Below the pieces are notes generated by a model. That model was given only the letters and a program-made list of their open reading frames with translations, did no database searches and was not told where the DNA came from. A stretch of 64,000 bases of DNA. Source: an uncultured Corynebacterium sp. Its GTDB lineage: Bacteria; Actinomycetota; Actinomycetes; Mycobacteriales; Mycobacteriaceae. Shown here piece after piece: positions 43,036 to 51,140 of this stretch. Both the position numbers and the translations under genes were made by a program. The stretch lies in the NCBI RefSeq assembly GCF_947253065.1, contig NZ_CAMXWS010000003.1:36654-100653 (forward strand), in the 5' to 3' direction. Every line of letters starts with the position of its first letter. Position 1 is the first letter of the stretch.

Positions 43036-43860
43036 ATGCCACGGCCCCAATTAGACAATGTCACCTGGGTGAATTTCGGTTCGCGCGAGAAGGTGAACAG
43101 CGCTGCGGAGACCACCACGCCGAATGATGCGTCGGAGGAGACTCGCTCGCAGATTCTGCGCTACAACGAAGCCGCCCGGACGATCTACCGCGCGGCCCAG
43201 CAGGGCGCGGACCAAGGCCGGTTCTCCCGTGGCCGAAAATACGCGGAGCAAGGCAATGTGCTTGAGCTCCGCGCAGAAGCCGGTCGCTTCACTGCCACGA
43301 TCGCCGGTTCACAGAACGAACCATTCACCACGCTGATCATCCTCCCGTACCGCGATTCCGGTGCGATCCGCGATGCGCTCGGCATCATGTCGCACAATGC
43401 GAATGCGCTGGCTGAAGTCCGCAACGGCTACATTGGCCGAGAGCTGCTCGATTGTCTGCTGGCCACCGAGGACGAGAAGATCCGCTTCCGCTGCGATTGC
43501 CCGGATGAGACCCGCGTGTGCAAGCACGGGGTCGCAGCCGCACTCAAAGCAGCAGAGCTTATCGACGCCGACCCCACCCTCCTCTTCCGCCTCCGCAACC
43601 TCGACCTGAACACGCTAGAGCGCCAACTCCGTGAATCCGCCGGGGAGCGGGCCATGGAATCTGCCAGGGAAGGCTCTGAATTCTTCTGGGACGGCCACAT
43701 CCTCCCGCACCTGCCCGAGCCGAAGATCGCCCCGATGATTGAGGACTCAGATCTGGACCTTTTGCACAAGGCGATGCAGACCATCTCCTTTACCAATATC
43801 GACCAGCTACGTGCCGTGTCCGATCTGGAAGACCTCTACGACGAACTGACCCGTAGATAA
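43036..43860 (+). CDS. SWIM zinc-finger protein, partner of the SNF2 helicase
   Basis: 274 aa. The SWIM motif CxCx(n)CxH is FRCDCPDETRVCKHGVAAAL at about residues 151-170. SWIM domains bind DNA or protein and commonly neighbour bacterial SNF2 genes. The rest is helical, with a long N-terminus (YRAAQQGADQGRFSRGRKYAEQG typical of SWIM proteins). GGAGGGAGG precedes the ATG by 9 nt. It carries one CGTCGATAAGC copy encoding LID. Confidence 0.85.
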   Translation: MPRPQLDNVTWVNFGSREKVNSAAETTTPNDASEETRSQILRYNEAARTIYRAAQQGADQGRFSRGRKYAEQGNVLELRAEAGRFTATIAGSQNEPFTTLIILPYRDSGAIRDALGIMSHNANALAEVRNGYIGRELLDCLLATEDEKIRFRCDCPDETRVCKHGVAAALKAAELIDADPTLLFRLRNLDLNTLERQLRESAGERAMESAREGSEFFWDGHILPHLPEPKIAPMIEDSDLDLLHKAMQTISFTNIDQLRAVSDLEDLYDELTRR

Positions 43861-43930
43861 TCCAACCGTTCTTTATCCATATTTGCCCATGTAAACAGCA
43901 TGGTTCATCACGAGTGGTAGTACTAAGACC

Positions 43931-45148
43931 ATGACCACGAGCCCACAGTCAGCCCATCTTGCAGCCACACACTCAGATGCCCAGCAGGTGACGTTCATTC
44001 ACACCTCGGATTTCCAGCTGGGCATGACCCGCTGGTTTTTTGATGTCAAAGCACAAGCCCGATTCGATGACTCAAGGCTGCGCGCCATCGCTCGTCTCGG
44101 TGATCTCGCGAAGGAGACTGGCGCTGAATTCATCGTTGTCGCCGGTGATGTCTTTGAAGCTAATGCGCTCGAGCCTCAGACGATGGACCGCGCGCTCGAT
44201 GCCATCGATGCGCTGCCCGTCCCGGTTTATCTTCTGCCCGGAAACCACGACCCGTTGATCCCAGGCGCCGCCCTGGAACGCGCTGGGCAGCGTGAGAACA
44301 TCACTGTGCTGGCTGATTCCGCCCCGGTGGAGGTCCGCCCCGGAGTGGAGGTCATCGGTGCGCCACTGCTCGCTCGCACCGCCACTGAAGATCTGGCTGC
44401 GAAAGCGATCGCTGGGCTCGAGCCTACGGATAAGATCCGCGTTCTGGTCGCACATGGCCAGTGCGAGGACCGCAGTGGTGATAGAAGTCCAGACACGATT
44501 GACTTGCCTGGGCTCGAAGCAGCACTTGACGCCGGCGTTATTGACTATGTGGCCATGGGGGATACACACTCCGCCGGGCAGATCGGCACGAGTGGCCGCG
44601 TGTGGTTCTCCGGGGCGCCCGAGGTCACCGATTTCCACGACCGCCGTGAAGATGTTGAAGGAGGTGAGGTCAATTCGGGCAAGGCGTTGGTGGTTAGCGT
44701 GGATAAGCCTTCCGCAGATTCAGCAGACGTGACCGTGGACGAGTGCGAAGTCGGGGAGTGGACTTTTGATGCCCTGCACTTCGAGGTTGCTGATAGTGCG
44801 GATGTGAAAGACCTGCTCGACCTGCTTGAGGCATATCCGGAAAAGCCACGCACGGTGGTGAAATACTCCATCGTCGGCACACTCGGATTGGAGGCCACCC
44901 GTGAGCTGGAGGAGGGGCTCGCCGCCAAAGAGAATGTTTTCGGCGCGCTGTATGAGCGAAAACGCCTGATGGATCTCCACCTCGAACCCAGCGAGGATGA
45001 GCTGGCCAATCTGCCTTTGACCGGCTACGCGAGTGATGCCATGTCGGATTTGTTGGCGATGTCTGCTGGTTCCGCCGGCCCGGACCACACCGAAGCGGCA
45101 CGTGACGCCGTCAACCTGTTGTTCCGCCTGAGCAAGGAGTCGAAATAA
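43931..45148 (+). CDS. SbcD/YhaO-like DNA repair metallophosphoesterase
   Basis: 405 aa. Calcineurin-like phosphoesterase motifs: FIHTSDFQLG (DxH is replaced by D-F-Q at the third position), VVAGDVFE, LPGNHDP, LVAHGQCED and VAMGDTHSAG. The Mre11/SbcD family normally has DxHLG in motif 1, so one metal-site His is Gln here, as in YhaO relatives. It forms a nuclease complex with the ATPase encoded next, with which it shares one base (TAATG). The C-terminal domain is alpha/beta and should cap the active site. Confidence 0.85.
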   Translation: MTTSPQSAHLAATHSDAQQVTFIHTSDFQLGMTRWFFDVKAQARFDDSRLRAIARLGDLAKETGAEFIVVAGDVFEANALEPQTMDRALDAIDALPVPVYLLPGNHDPLIPGAALERAGQRENITVLADSAPVEVRPGVEVIGAPLLARTATEDLAAKAIAGLEPTDKIRVLVAHGQCEDRSGDRSPDTIDLPGLEAALDAGVIDYVAMGDTHSAGQIGTSGRVWFSGAPEVTDFHDRREDVEGGEVNSGKALVVSVDKPSADSADVTVDECEVGEWTFDALHFEVADSADVKDLLDLLEAYPEKPRTVVKYSIVGTLGLEATRELEEGLAAKENVFGALYERKRLMDLHLEPSEDELANLPLTGYASDAMSDLLAMSAGSAGPDHTEAARDAVNLLFRLSKESK

Positions 45149-47826
45149 TGCGAATCCACTCCCTGGTTATCAACAACGTCCGTGCGGTTGAGCACCTTGA
45201 ACTCACTGATCTGCCGGACACCGGTGTCATCCTCATTCACGGTGACAATGAGGCCGGAAAATCCACGATTCTCGATGCGCTCGATGCCGTATTGACCATC
45301 AAGCACGATTCGTCGGCTGCCAAGATCCGCGCGCTTTACCCGATCGGCCGCGATGAACAACCGGACATCACGCTCGGTGCCACAATTGGCCCGTACACCT
45401 TTACCGTGCATAAACGCTTCGGTAAAGGCGCCAAGGGCAAAGCCGAGCTGATCATTACCGCCCCACACCGCGAGGAGCTTGCAGGGGAGCAGGCGCATGA
45501 CCGGTTGAAAGAGATCATTGCCGAGCACGTCGACACAGAGCTTTTTGACGCTTTGTTTCTCCGCCAAGGCGAATTCACCGAAACGATCGCTGCTGCCGGC
45601 ATCCCGTCGTTCACTCGGACGCTCGAGGAATCCGGGGCGGCTGATAGTGCCACTGCAGACGAAGAACAATCAGCTGGCGCACCACTCGATGACTCTGGTT
45701 TGATGCAGCGCGTTGAAGCCGAATTTGGCCGGTATTTCACCGCCAAAGGCAATGACAAGCAGGTGCTTACCGCAGCCGATAAAGAGGTGGATGAAGCAGA
45801 ACAGATCGTGGCCGAAGCAGAAGAGAAGCTGCGGTCCTACGAAGCAGCAGTGGATGAATTCGCGCGCAGTGAAGCGACCATGGCGGATATTCAGAACGAG
45901 CTCCCCGAAGCCGAAAAAGAACTGACCCAGCGGGAGAGCGAGGCAATCGCGGCGAAGGAGCTAGCTGGCAAGCTCGAAGCAGCGCAGGAAAAAGTCGCAC
46001 GTGCCACTGTTGATGCACAGCGTGCCGCCGATGATGTTGAACGCCGCCAAGTGCTCATCGCGCGTGTGAAGGAAGTCGAAACTGAACTGGCTGATGTCTC
46101 CGAACAGCTTGAGCCAGCTCGTGAGCGTGAACGGGCAGAAGCAGAATCTCTCACAGCGAAAGAAGAGGCACACGCAAAGGCTGAGCAGGATGAGAAGACG
46201 GCCCGTGAACGTCTCACCACTGCCGAAAAGACTCTGGCAGCGGTACAGGCGAAAGATCGTCTTGCGGATCTCACCGATACCGTGACACGCCTCGACGAAG
46301 CCGATGCGGAGATCGCCCGATTTCGGGACAGCGCGCCGGAACGCCCGGTTACTGACGATGATGTTCGCGCACTCGAAGCTGCTGCCAATGAGGTCGCTTT
46401 GCAGAAGCGCCTCCGGGATGCCGCTGCCGCACGCATGGAGATCACCGCGCCTGATGGAACCACGATCACCGTTGACGGTGACTCCCATGCAGTCGATTCA
46501 GATGAACAGGGAAGTGACTCGATCGCTCTCCACGACGGCACTGAGCTGGGTGTCGGTGGAGTGACGCTGACGTATCGTGCCGCTGCTGGAACAGAGTCTG
46601 CGTCCGGTGCACTCGATGCAGCGCAGAGTGAATTCACTCGGTTGAGCACTGCACTTGGTTGCGCTGATGTGGATGAGGCTCGTTCCCTGAGGGATACCCA
46701 CCGTGACGCTGCCGCTGCATTGACCGCTGCACGTGATCGTCGCCAGGACATTCTTCGCGGACGTGATGCCGATGACGTGCGCCACGAGTACTCCCGGCTG
46801 ACCGAACTTATCGATGCTGCAGACGATGCCGCTGCACCCCTTTCACTCGACGACGCCACCGCAGCTGTTGAATCAGCCCGCACTGAGGTCGAGCAGGCAG
46901 CGCAGGCTGCTCACGATTGTGCTCTTGAGCTCGTCCAACTGCGCACCAAACCTGAGCACGCCACGCTCATCGCATTGGATACGAAGATTCAAGGTTTGAA
47001 CATCACAGTGGAAGGTGCGCGGGCTGATCTGGCAGCAGCACGCGAAAAGAGCGACGACGATGCTGTGACCGCCATCCGTGAGGCGGCGAATGCGGCCCTT
47101 AAAGTCGCTGAGATTGAAGCAGCTTCTGTCGCGGAAGAGGTCGCACAAGTTGATCCGGTACAAGCGGAAAGCCTGCGCGACGGTGCCCGCAACCGCGTGG
47201 ACAACCTGACCAAGCGCTACAACGCTGCCCGCGATCGTCGACTCCAGCTCGAGGCACGTGTGCGTGCTGCAGAAGGCGAGGGGGAGAAGCTCGACCAGGC
47301 ACGCTCCGCGCTTGAAGTGGCGCGGGTGGGGCGTGACAGGCTGCGTCGAAAAGCGAATGCGGTGAAGCTATTGCACGACACCTTGGTCACGCACCGTGAT
47401 GCTGCCCGCGCGAAATATGCCGCACCTTTCGCACAATCACTGCAGCGCTATGCCAGCCGTGTCTTCGGCCCAGGCACCGAGTTCACGTTGGATGATTCCT
47501 TGCGCGTGTCCGCCCGCACCGTGGATGGCACGACGGTTGATCTCGCGCAGCTGTCCGGTGGTGCGAAGGAACAGATGGCGCTGCTGACACGATTTGCCAT
47601 CGCTGACATGGTCGCCGGAAGTGATGTTGATGGCATGCAGGTACCTGTTGTCGTCGACGATGCTTTGGGTGCGACCGACCCGCAACGCCTGGAGCTGATG
47701 AATGCTCTGTTCACTCAGGTGGGTACGTCGTCTCAAGTATTTGTGCTCACGTGCTTCCCCAAGCGATTCGATCGCGTCGCGGCGGCCCGTAGTGCTTCAA
47801 TTCAGGAGCTAAAAGCGGGCAGTTAG
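45148..47826 (+). CDS. SbcC/YhaN-like coiled-coil ATPase
   Basis: 892 aa, ABC-type SMC-like ATPase. The N-lobe starts MRIHSLVINNVRAVEHLEL with Walker A HGDNEAGKSTILDALD. Long coiled coils fill about residues 200-420 and 490-760 (Glu/Ala/Arg heptads). The C-lobe has signature LSGGAKEQMALLTRFAIAD, Walker B VPVVVDDALGATD and TCFPKRFDRV. There is no CxxC zinc hook. The apex instead has a beta-rich segment at about 430-485. It partners the phosphoesterase upstream in processing DNA ends or hairpins. Confidence 0.86.
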   Translation: MRIHSLVINNVRAVEHLELTDLPDTGVILIHGDNEAGKSTILDALDAVLTIKHDSSAAKIRALYPIGRDEQPDITLGATIGPYTFTVHKRFGKGAKGKAELIITAPHREELAGEQAHDRLKEIIAEHVDTELFDALFLRQGEFTETIAAAGIPSFTRTLEESGAADSATADEEQSAGAPLDDSGLMQRVEAEFGRYFTAKGNDKQVLTAADKEVDEAEQIVAEAEEKLRSYEAAVDEFARSEATMADIQNELPEAEKELTQRESEAIAAKELAGKLEAAQEKVARATVDAQRAADDVERRQVLIARVKEVETELADVSEQLEPARERERAEAESLTAKEEAHAKAEQDEKTARERLTTAEKTLAAVQAKDRLADLTDTVTRLDEADAEIARFRDSAPERPVTDDDVRALEAAANEVALQKRLRDAAAARMEITAPDGTTITVDGDSHAVDSDEQGSDSIALHDGTELGVGGVTLTYRAAAGTESASGALDAAQSEFTRLSTALGCADVDEARSLRDTHRDAAAALTAARDRRQDILRGRDADDVRHEYSRLTELIDAADDAAAPLSLDDATAAVESARTEVEQAAQAAHDCALELVQLRTKPEHATLIALDTKIQGLNITVEGARADLAAAREKSDDDAVTAIREAANAALKVAEIEAASVAEEVAQVDPVQAESLRDGARNRVDNLTKRYNAARDRRLQLEARVRAAEGEGEKLDQARSALEVARVGRDRLRRKANAVKLLHDTLVTHRDAARAKYAAPFAQSLQRYASRVFGPGTEFTLDDSLRVSARTVDGTTVDLAQLSGGAKEQMALLTRFAIADMVAGSDVDGMQVPVVVDDALGATDPQRLELMNALFTQVGTSSQVFVLTCFPKRFDRVAAARSASIQELKAGS

Positions 47827-47879
47827 CAGGGATTAAATAATTTCTTCCTGGTGCAAGTGTTTAGTACCCTTGAAGCATT

Positions 47880-48353
47880 ATGACGGCAGAACCACGTTGG
47901 CTCAACGAAAAAGAGCAGGCATTCTGGCGCCTACTTTTGGATACAGTGCGCAAGCTTGATCTCGTTGTTGAAGCTTCGCTGCTCGACAGCGCTGATTTGT
48001 CCAGTCCTGAATTTAGTGTGCTGGTCACGCTGTCTGAGGCTGATAATCACTGTTTGCGGTTGCGTGATTTGTGCACGGAGCTGACATGGGACCGCTCCCG
48101 TGCTTCCCACCAGATCACTCGTATGGAGCGTCGTGGTCTGGTCACAAAGGAGAAGAGCCCGGGTGATGGGCGCGGCGTTGTTGTCCGCCTGACTGACTTG
48201 GGCATGGAACGTTTGAAGGCGGCTGTGCCGGACCACGTTGAAACGGTTCGTCGCGTGGTTTTTGATGATTTGGACTATGACGATATTCCTGTAATCCGTG
48301 GTTTTTTCGAAGGAATTATGTCTTCCGGTGAAGTGAAAGCACTGGGAACTTAG
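47880..48353 (+). CDS. rosR: MarR-family regulator, RosR-like redox sensor
   Basis: 157-aa winged-helix regulator. The HTH is around LRLRDLCTELTWDRSRASHQITRMERRGLV and the wing around GDGRGVVVRLTDLG. The sequence and neighbourhood match C. glutamicum RosR, whose DNA binding is lost on oxidation by peroxide. Cys65 in LRDLC lies where RosR carries its conserved sensing cysteine; Cys58 is also present. Two RosR-like operators lie upstream of the nearby YceI gene, a known RosR target in C. glutamicum. I did not find an operator in front of this gene. Confidence 0.75.
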   Translation: MTAEPRWLNEKEQAFWRLLLDTVRKLDLVVEASLLDSADLSSPEFSVLVTLSEADNHCLRLRDLCTELTWDRSRASHQITRMERRGLVTKEKSPGDGRGVVVRLTDLGMERLKAAVPDHVETVRRVVFDDLDYDDIPVIRGFFEGIMSSGEVKALGT

Positions 48354-48448
48354 TTAGCTGAAATAATTTACCGTTGTCGCACGGGCTGGAGACGGGTTGA
48401 ATGGGTGGTGTCAGAACTTTAACGACCTTCCATGAGAAAGGACCTGAC

Positions 48449-48745
48449 ATGTCCAACCCAGTGAATCCGAATAGCAATAATCAGGACAATAATTTCAATC
48501 AGGGTGAGCAGAATATGGCTCCGAATCATGGTGCTTTTCCGAACGGTGGGGGAATGCCGTCGAAGAAGCTGTACCGCTCGGCCAATGACCGCATGATTGC
48601 CGGCGTGTGTGGTGGCTTTGCGGAGACCTACAACATGGATCCGACCCTCGTGCGTGTGATCTTCGTGGCACTGACGCTCCTGGGCTTCTCCGGTATCTTG
48701 CTGTACCTGATCTGCTGGGTCGTTATCCCGGACGGTCGCTATTAA
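48449..48745 (+). CDS. PspC-domain membrane protein
   Basis: 98 aa. The Asn/Gln/Pro-rich N-terminus is followed by a PspC domain: KKLYRSANDRMIAGVCGGFA, then LVRVIFVALTLLGFSGILLY as the hydrophobic helix and CWVVIPDG. PspC proteins respond to membrane stress. AAAGGA six nt before ATG 48449 decides the start. It ends in a strong terminator shared with the convergent YceI gene. Confidence 0.85.
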   Translation: MSNPVNPNSNNQDNNFNQGEQNMAPNHGAFPNGGGMPSKKLYRSANDRMIAGVCGGFAETYNMDPTLVRVIFVALTLLGFSGILLYLICWVVIPDGRY

Positions 48746-48775
48746 AAGGTCAGCTCAAAACATGCAAAAGAAAAA

Positions 48776-48809
48776 CACGGCCGTGCAGTACTAAACCTGC
48801 ACGGCCGTG
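48776..48809. terminator. bidirectional terminator
   Basis: Perfect 13-bp stem CACGGCCGTGCAG / CTGCACGGCCGTG with an 8-nt loop. An A-rich left flank (AAAAGAAAAA) and CTCTTTG right flank let it act for both the PspC gene and the convergent YceI gene. Confidence 0.88.
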
Positions 48810-48852
48810 CTCTTTGCGTGACGAGTGACTTATTACAAGTCACCAGACAAAA

Positions 48853-49401
48853 CTAGGCACGCTTGATGGCGGAGCCTTCGATCTCGATGTTGATCTTCTC
48901 GCCAACGAGTGCGCCGCCGGAGTTCAGCGGTGCCTCGAAGTCGATGCCGAAGTCCTTACGGTTAATGGTGGTGCGAGCCTCGAAGCCCAGGCGGGTGTTG
49001 CCGAACGGGTCTTCCTCAACACCGAAGGTCTCCACGTCGAGGGTGACCGGCTTGGTCGTGCCCTTGATGGTCAGGTCGCCGGTGACGGTGCCGTTGCCGG
49101 ATGCGTCGACGTCGAAAGCGGTGGAGCTAAAGGTCATCTGCGGGAACTTCTCAACGTCGAAGAAGTCCTCGCCCTTGATGTGGCCATTGCGGTCAGCATT
49201 GCGCGTATCGACGGATGCCGTCTGAATCGTTGCCTCAGCCTTGCTCTCGGCCGGGTTGTCCTGGTTAGCGGTAAGGGAAGCGGTGAAGTCGGTGAACTCG
49301 CCGCGGACCTTGGTCACCATTGCGTGACGCACGGTGAAGCCGACGGAGGAGTGGGCGGTGTCAAGGTCGTAGGTGCCGCTGAAGTTGGATGCGGTGGTCA
49401 T
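48853..49401 (-). CDS. YceI-family polyisoprenoid-binding lipocalin-like protein
   Basis: 182 aa. An eight-stranded lipocalin-like barrel of the YceI family, which binds polyisoprenoids. The family opening is GTYDLDTAHSSVGFTVRHAM, followed by ASVDTRNADRNGHIKGEDFF and the closing strands NRKDFGIDF. No signal peptide is present with the chosen ATG 49401, which has AAGGAG 8 nt upstream; the extension to 49527 is rejected. Two RosR-like operators lie 39-101 bp upstream. The C. glutamicum counterpart (cg1322) is RosR-controlled. Confidence 0.87.
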   Translation of the reverse strand: MTTASNFSGTYDLDTAHSSVGFTVRHAMVTKVRGEFTDFTASLTANQDNPAESKAEATIQTASVDTRNADRNGHIKGEDFFDVEKFPQMTFSSTAFDVDASGNGTVTGDLTIKGTTKPVTLDVETFGVEEDPFGNTRLGFEARTTINRKDFGIDFEAPLNSGGALVGEKINIEIEGSAIKRA

Positions 49402-49439
49402 TGCTAATGCTCCTTTGATGGAAGTGCGCATTTCTAATG

Positions 49440-49457
49440 TTGTTGACGTGTCTACAC
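49440..49457 (-). promoter_or_regulatory. RosR-like operator, site A
   Basis: TTGTTGACGTGTCTACAC matches 16 of 18 positions of the RosR consensus TTGTTGAYRYRTCAACWA. It lies 39 bp upstream of the YceI start, close to where its promoter should be. Confidence 0.6.
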
Positions 49458-49484
49458 CATCTGCCAACGATGCTACGCGCACAC

Positions 49485-49502
49485 ATGGTGATGTGTCAAC
49501 AA
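49485..49502 (-). promoter_or_regulatory. RosR-like operator, site B
   Basis: On the minus strand TTGTTGACACATCACCAT also matches 16 of 18 positions of the same consensus. Its half-site is oriented opposite to site A, 27 bp away, so the two could be bridged by dimers. Confidence 0.6.
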
Positions 49503-49591
49503 GTTTATAGATGCAGGCCAGCAACAAGCTTTAGGTAATTAGCGACGACACTTCACAGAGTGCTAGATTAAGGGGCGCTGCTAAAAGCAAT

Positions 49592-49668
49592 GTCTCCGTA
49601 GCTCAGTGGATTAGAGCATCGGTTTCCGGTACCGAAGGTCGCAGGTTCGAATCCTGTCGGGGACACCA
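49592..49668 (+). tRNA. tRNA-Arg (anticodon CCG)
   Basis: Full cloverleaf: acceptor GTCTCCG / CGGGGAC with one G-U pair, D arm GCTCAGTGGATTAGAGC, anticodon stem TCGGT / ACCGA around loop TTCCGGT (anticodon CCG, reads CGG), T arm GCAGGTTCGAATCCTGT, discriminator A and an encoded CCA. Confidence 0.95.
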
Positions 49669-49895
49669 TCTGACGTGGTGTTTTTCTGTAACGTCTAAAC
49701 GAATCCAGTCCCCGGTTATGAGTTTGTCCGGATGACTTTTTGATTGAGGTGAGTCGACGCTTACCGGGGTTGTGGCGCTCTGATGAGCTTACTTGGTGGT
49801 TCTGTATGTTGTTGGCGGATATGTTGTGGTTGAATTGGCGTTAGACTGCAAACTCCAGATGTGCGTTAGTGCCATTACCGGAAGGAAGAAGGTGC

Positions 49896-50486
49896 ATGAA
49901 CGATGACACTCAAAATGAGGAGCGCCGCCGGTCGAGCACGTCGCCGGGGAGTGGACATAATGGAGACGAATCCTCGGCCGCTGCGGACGCAAGCCCGCAT
50001 GAGGGCCAACGACCCCCGGGCGACGATTTACAACGGGTGGAGCATGACGTTCAACGCAATGGACAACAGCATTCGGAAGGTGCTCCCGGCGAAGTAATCG
50101 ATGCTGAACTCGTTGAGGAGGTTACCCGGCAGATTGCAGGTTCCGCATACCTGTGGAGTGCCCCAGCCCCCGCACCGGAGACCCTGGAGGCATATCAGCA
50201 GGTTGACCCCACCTTTGCTGACCGCGCAATGCGAATGGCGGAACAAAGCATTTCGGCGTCGAACCACGAGAAAGAGTGGCTTGCCAAAGGAGATGTGGAC
50301 GCTCTAAAACGTGGTCAGTACTTGAGCTTCGGAATGTTTCTATCCTCGGTCGGTGCAGCCTTGCTCGTGCACTTTGGTGGAGGTTCCGAGTGGTTGGCAG
50401 GAGTTTTCCTAGCGCCTCCAGTTTTCCAATTCATGGGGAAGTTTGTTAGGACAGTCCGCAGACAAGAAGACGACAAGCTTGAGTAA
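49896..50486 (+). CDS. DUF2335 membrane protein
   Basis: 196 aa. The first 65 residues are hydrophilic (Glu, Arg, Ser, His). The DUF2335 core follows: WSAPAPAPETLEAYQQVDPTFADRAMRMAEQSISASNHEKEW and GQYLSFGMFLSSVGAALLVHFGGGSEWLAG, the last forming a membrane helix pair. DUF2335 occurs on prophage-like and genomic-island DNA, often as a lone gene. It sits 228 bp after the tRNA, a common integration spot. GGAAGGAAGAAGG precedes the ATG. Function is unknown. Confidence 0.75.
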   Translation: MNDDTQNEERRRSSTSPGSGHNGDESSAAADASPHEGQRPPGDDLQRVEHDVQRNGQQHSEGAPGEVIDAELVEEVTRQIAGSAYLWSAPAPAPETLEAYQQVDPTFADRAMRMAEQSISASNHEKEWLAKGDVDALKRGQYLSFGMFLSSVGAALLVHFGGGSEWLAGVFLAPPVFQFMGKFVRTVRRQEDDKLE

Positions 50487-50590
50487 AGCGTTTGGCATCT
50501 GCTGCAAAGGGAACTGGAACCCATCTCGCTAGAGAATCGCGGCCTTGTCCGACATCCTGAGACGAGCGAGATGAGTACTCGAAACCGTTT

Positions 50591-50628
50591 AAGTCTCGAG
50601 ACAACCTTCCGGTTATGTCTCGAGACTT
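50591..50628 (+). terminator. long perfect inverted repeat, probable terminator
   Basis: AAGTCTCGAGACA at 50591-50603 and TGTCTCGAGACTT at 50616-50628 (13 bp exact) with a 12-nt loop that itself contains AACC/GGTT, followed by CTTTTATTCTTG. It is about 105 bp past the DUF2335 stop and 60 bp before the convergent VOC gene. Confidence 0.75.
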
Positions 50629-50689
50629 CTTTTATTCTTGTTGCCCGGTCTGGGGCTGCTCTCGCTTTCCCTCCTGCCAGTACGCGCCA

Positions 50690-51049
50690 CTAGTCGATGG
50701 GGGCGACGCGGATGAGGTTGCCGTCCGGATCGGCGACGACGAAGGTGGTGCCGAAGACTTCCTCGTACGGTTCACGGAGGACGTTCACGCCTTTGTCTTT
50801 CCATTGCTTCAACGTGGAGGTGACTTCGTCGGCGGGGACGTTGATGCACACTTCGGTGGTGCGGTTTCCTGCGGCGTCGAGGTCTTCAGAGTTGCCGGTC
50901 CACAGGGCCAGGTACACATTCTCAGCCAGGGCGAATGTGACGTAGCGGGGCGAGACGAAGTCGGTGTCGAGGTCGAGAAGATCGCGGTAGAACGCGACGG
51001 AGGTGTCGATATCCGAGACGTAGACGATGAAGACGATTTCGCGGTTCAC
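50690..51049 (-). CDS. VOC (glyoxalase/bleomycin resistance) family protein
   Basis: 119 aa, one VOC module pair: VNREIVFIVYVSDIDTSVAFYRDLL, then AENVYLALWTG with the usual metal Glu/His replaced in part, and GTTFVVADPDGNLIRVAPID, the family end signature. GTG 51049 has AGGAGC six nt upstream. The longer frame from 51184 reaches back over the neighbouring EamA gene and is rejected. The substrate cannot be inferred. Confidence 0.82.
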   Translation of the reverse strand: MNREIVFIVYVSDIDTSVAFYRDLLDLDTDFVSPRYVTFALAENVYLALWTGNSEDLDAAGNRTTEVCINVPADEVTSTLKQWKDKGVNVLREPYEEVFGTTFVVADPDGNLIRVAPID

Positions 51050-51140
51050 TGGTTGCTCCTTAGATAACGGACAGTGATGCCAGGATAAAGAAAATCTCCG
51101 GAGCGAAGGCCGCCCGGACAAGCCCCACTCGGGGAAGAGG

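Noticed and set aside
41491..43050. 519-codon minus-strand ORF opposite the SNF2 gene
   Set aside because: Antisense to the conserved helicase core, without ribosome site or family features.
49669..49720. Possible att duplication of the tRNA-Arg 3' end (CGAATCC-AGTCCCC near 49699)
   Set aside because: The match to the tRNA T-arm/acceptor end is short and interrupted, within chance.
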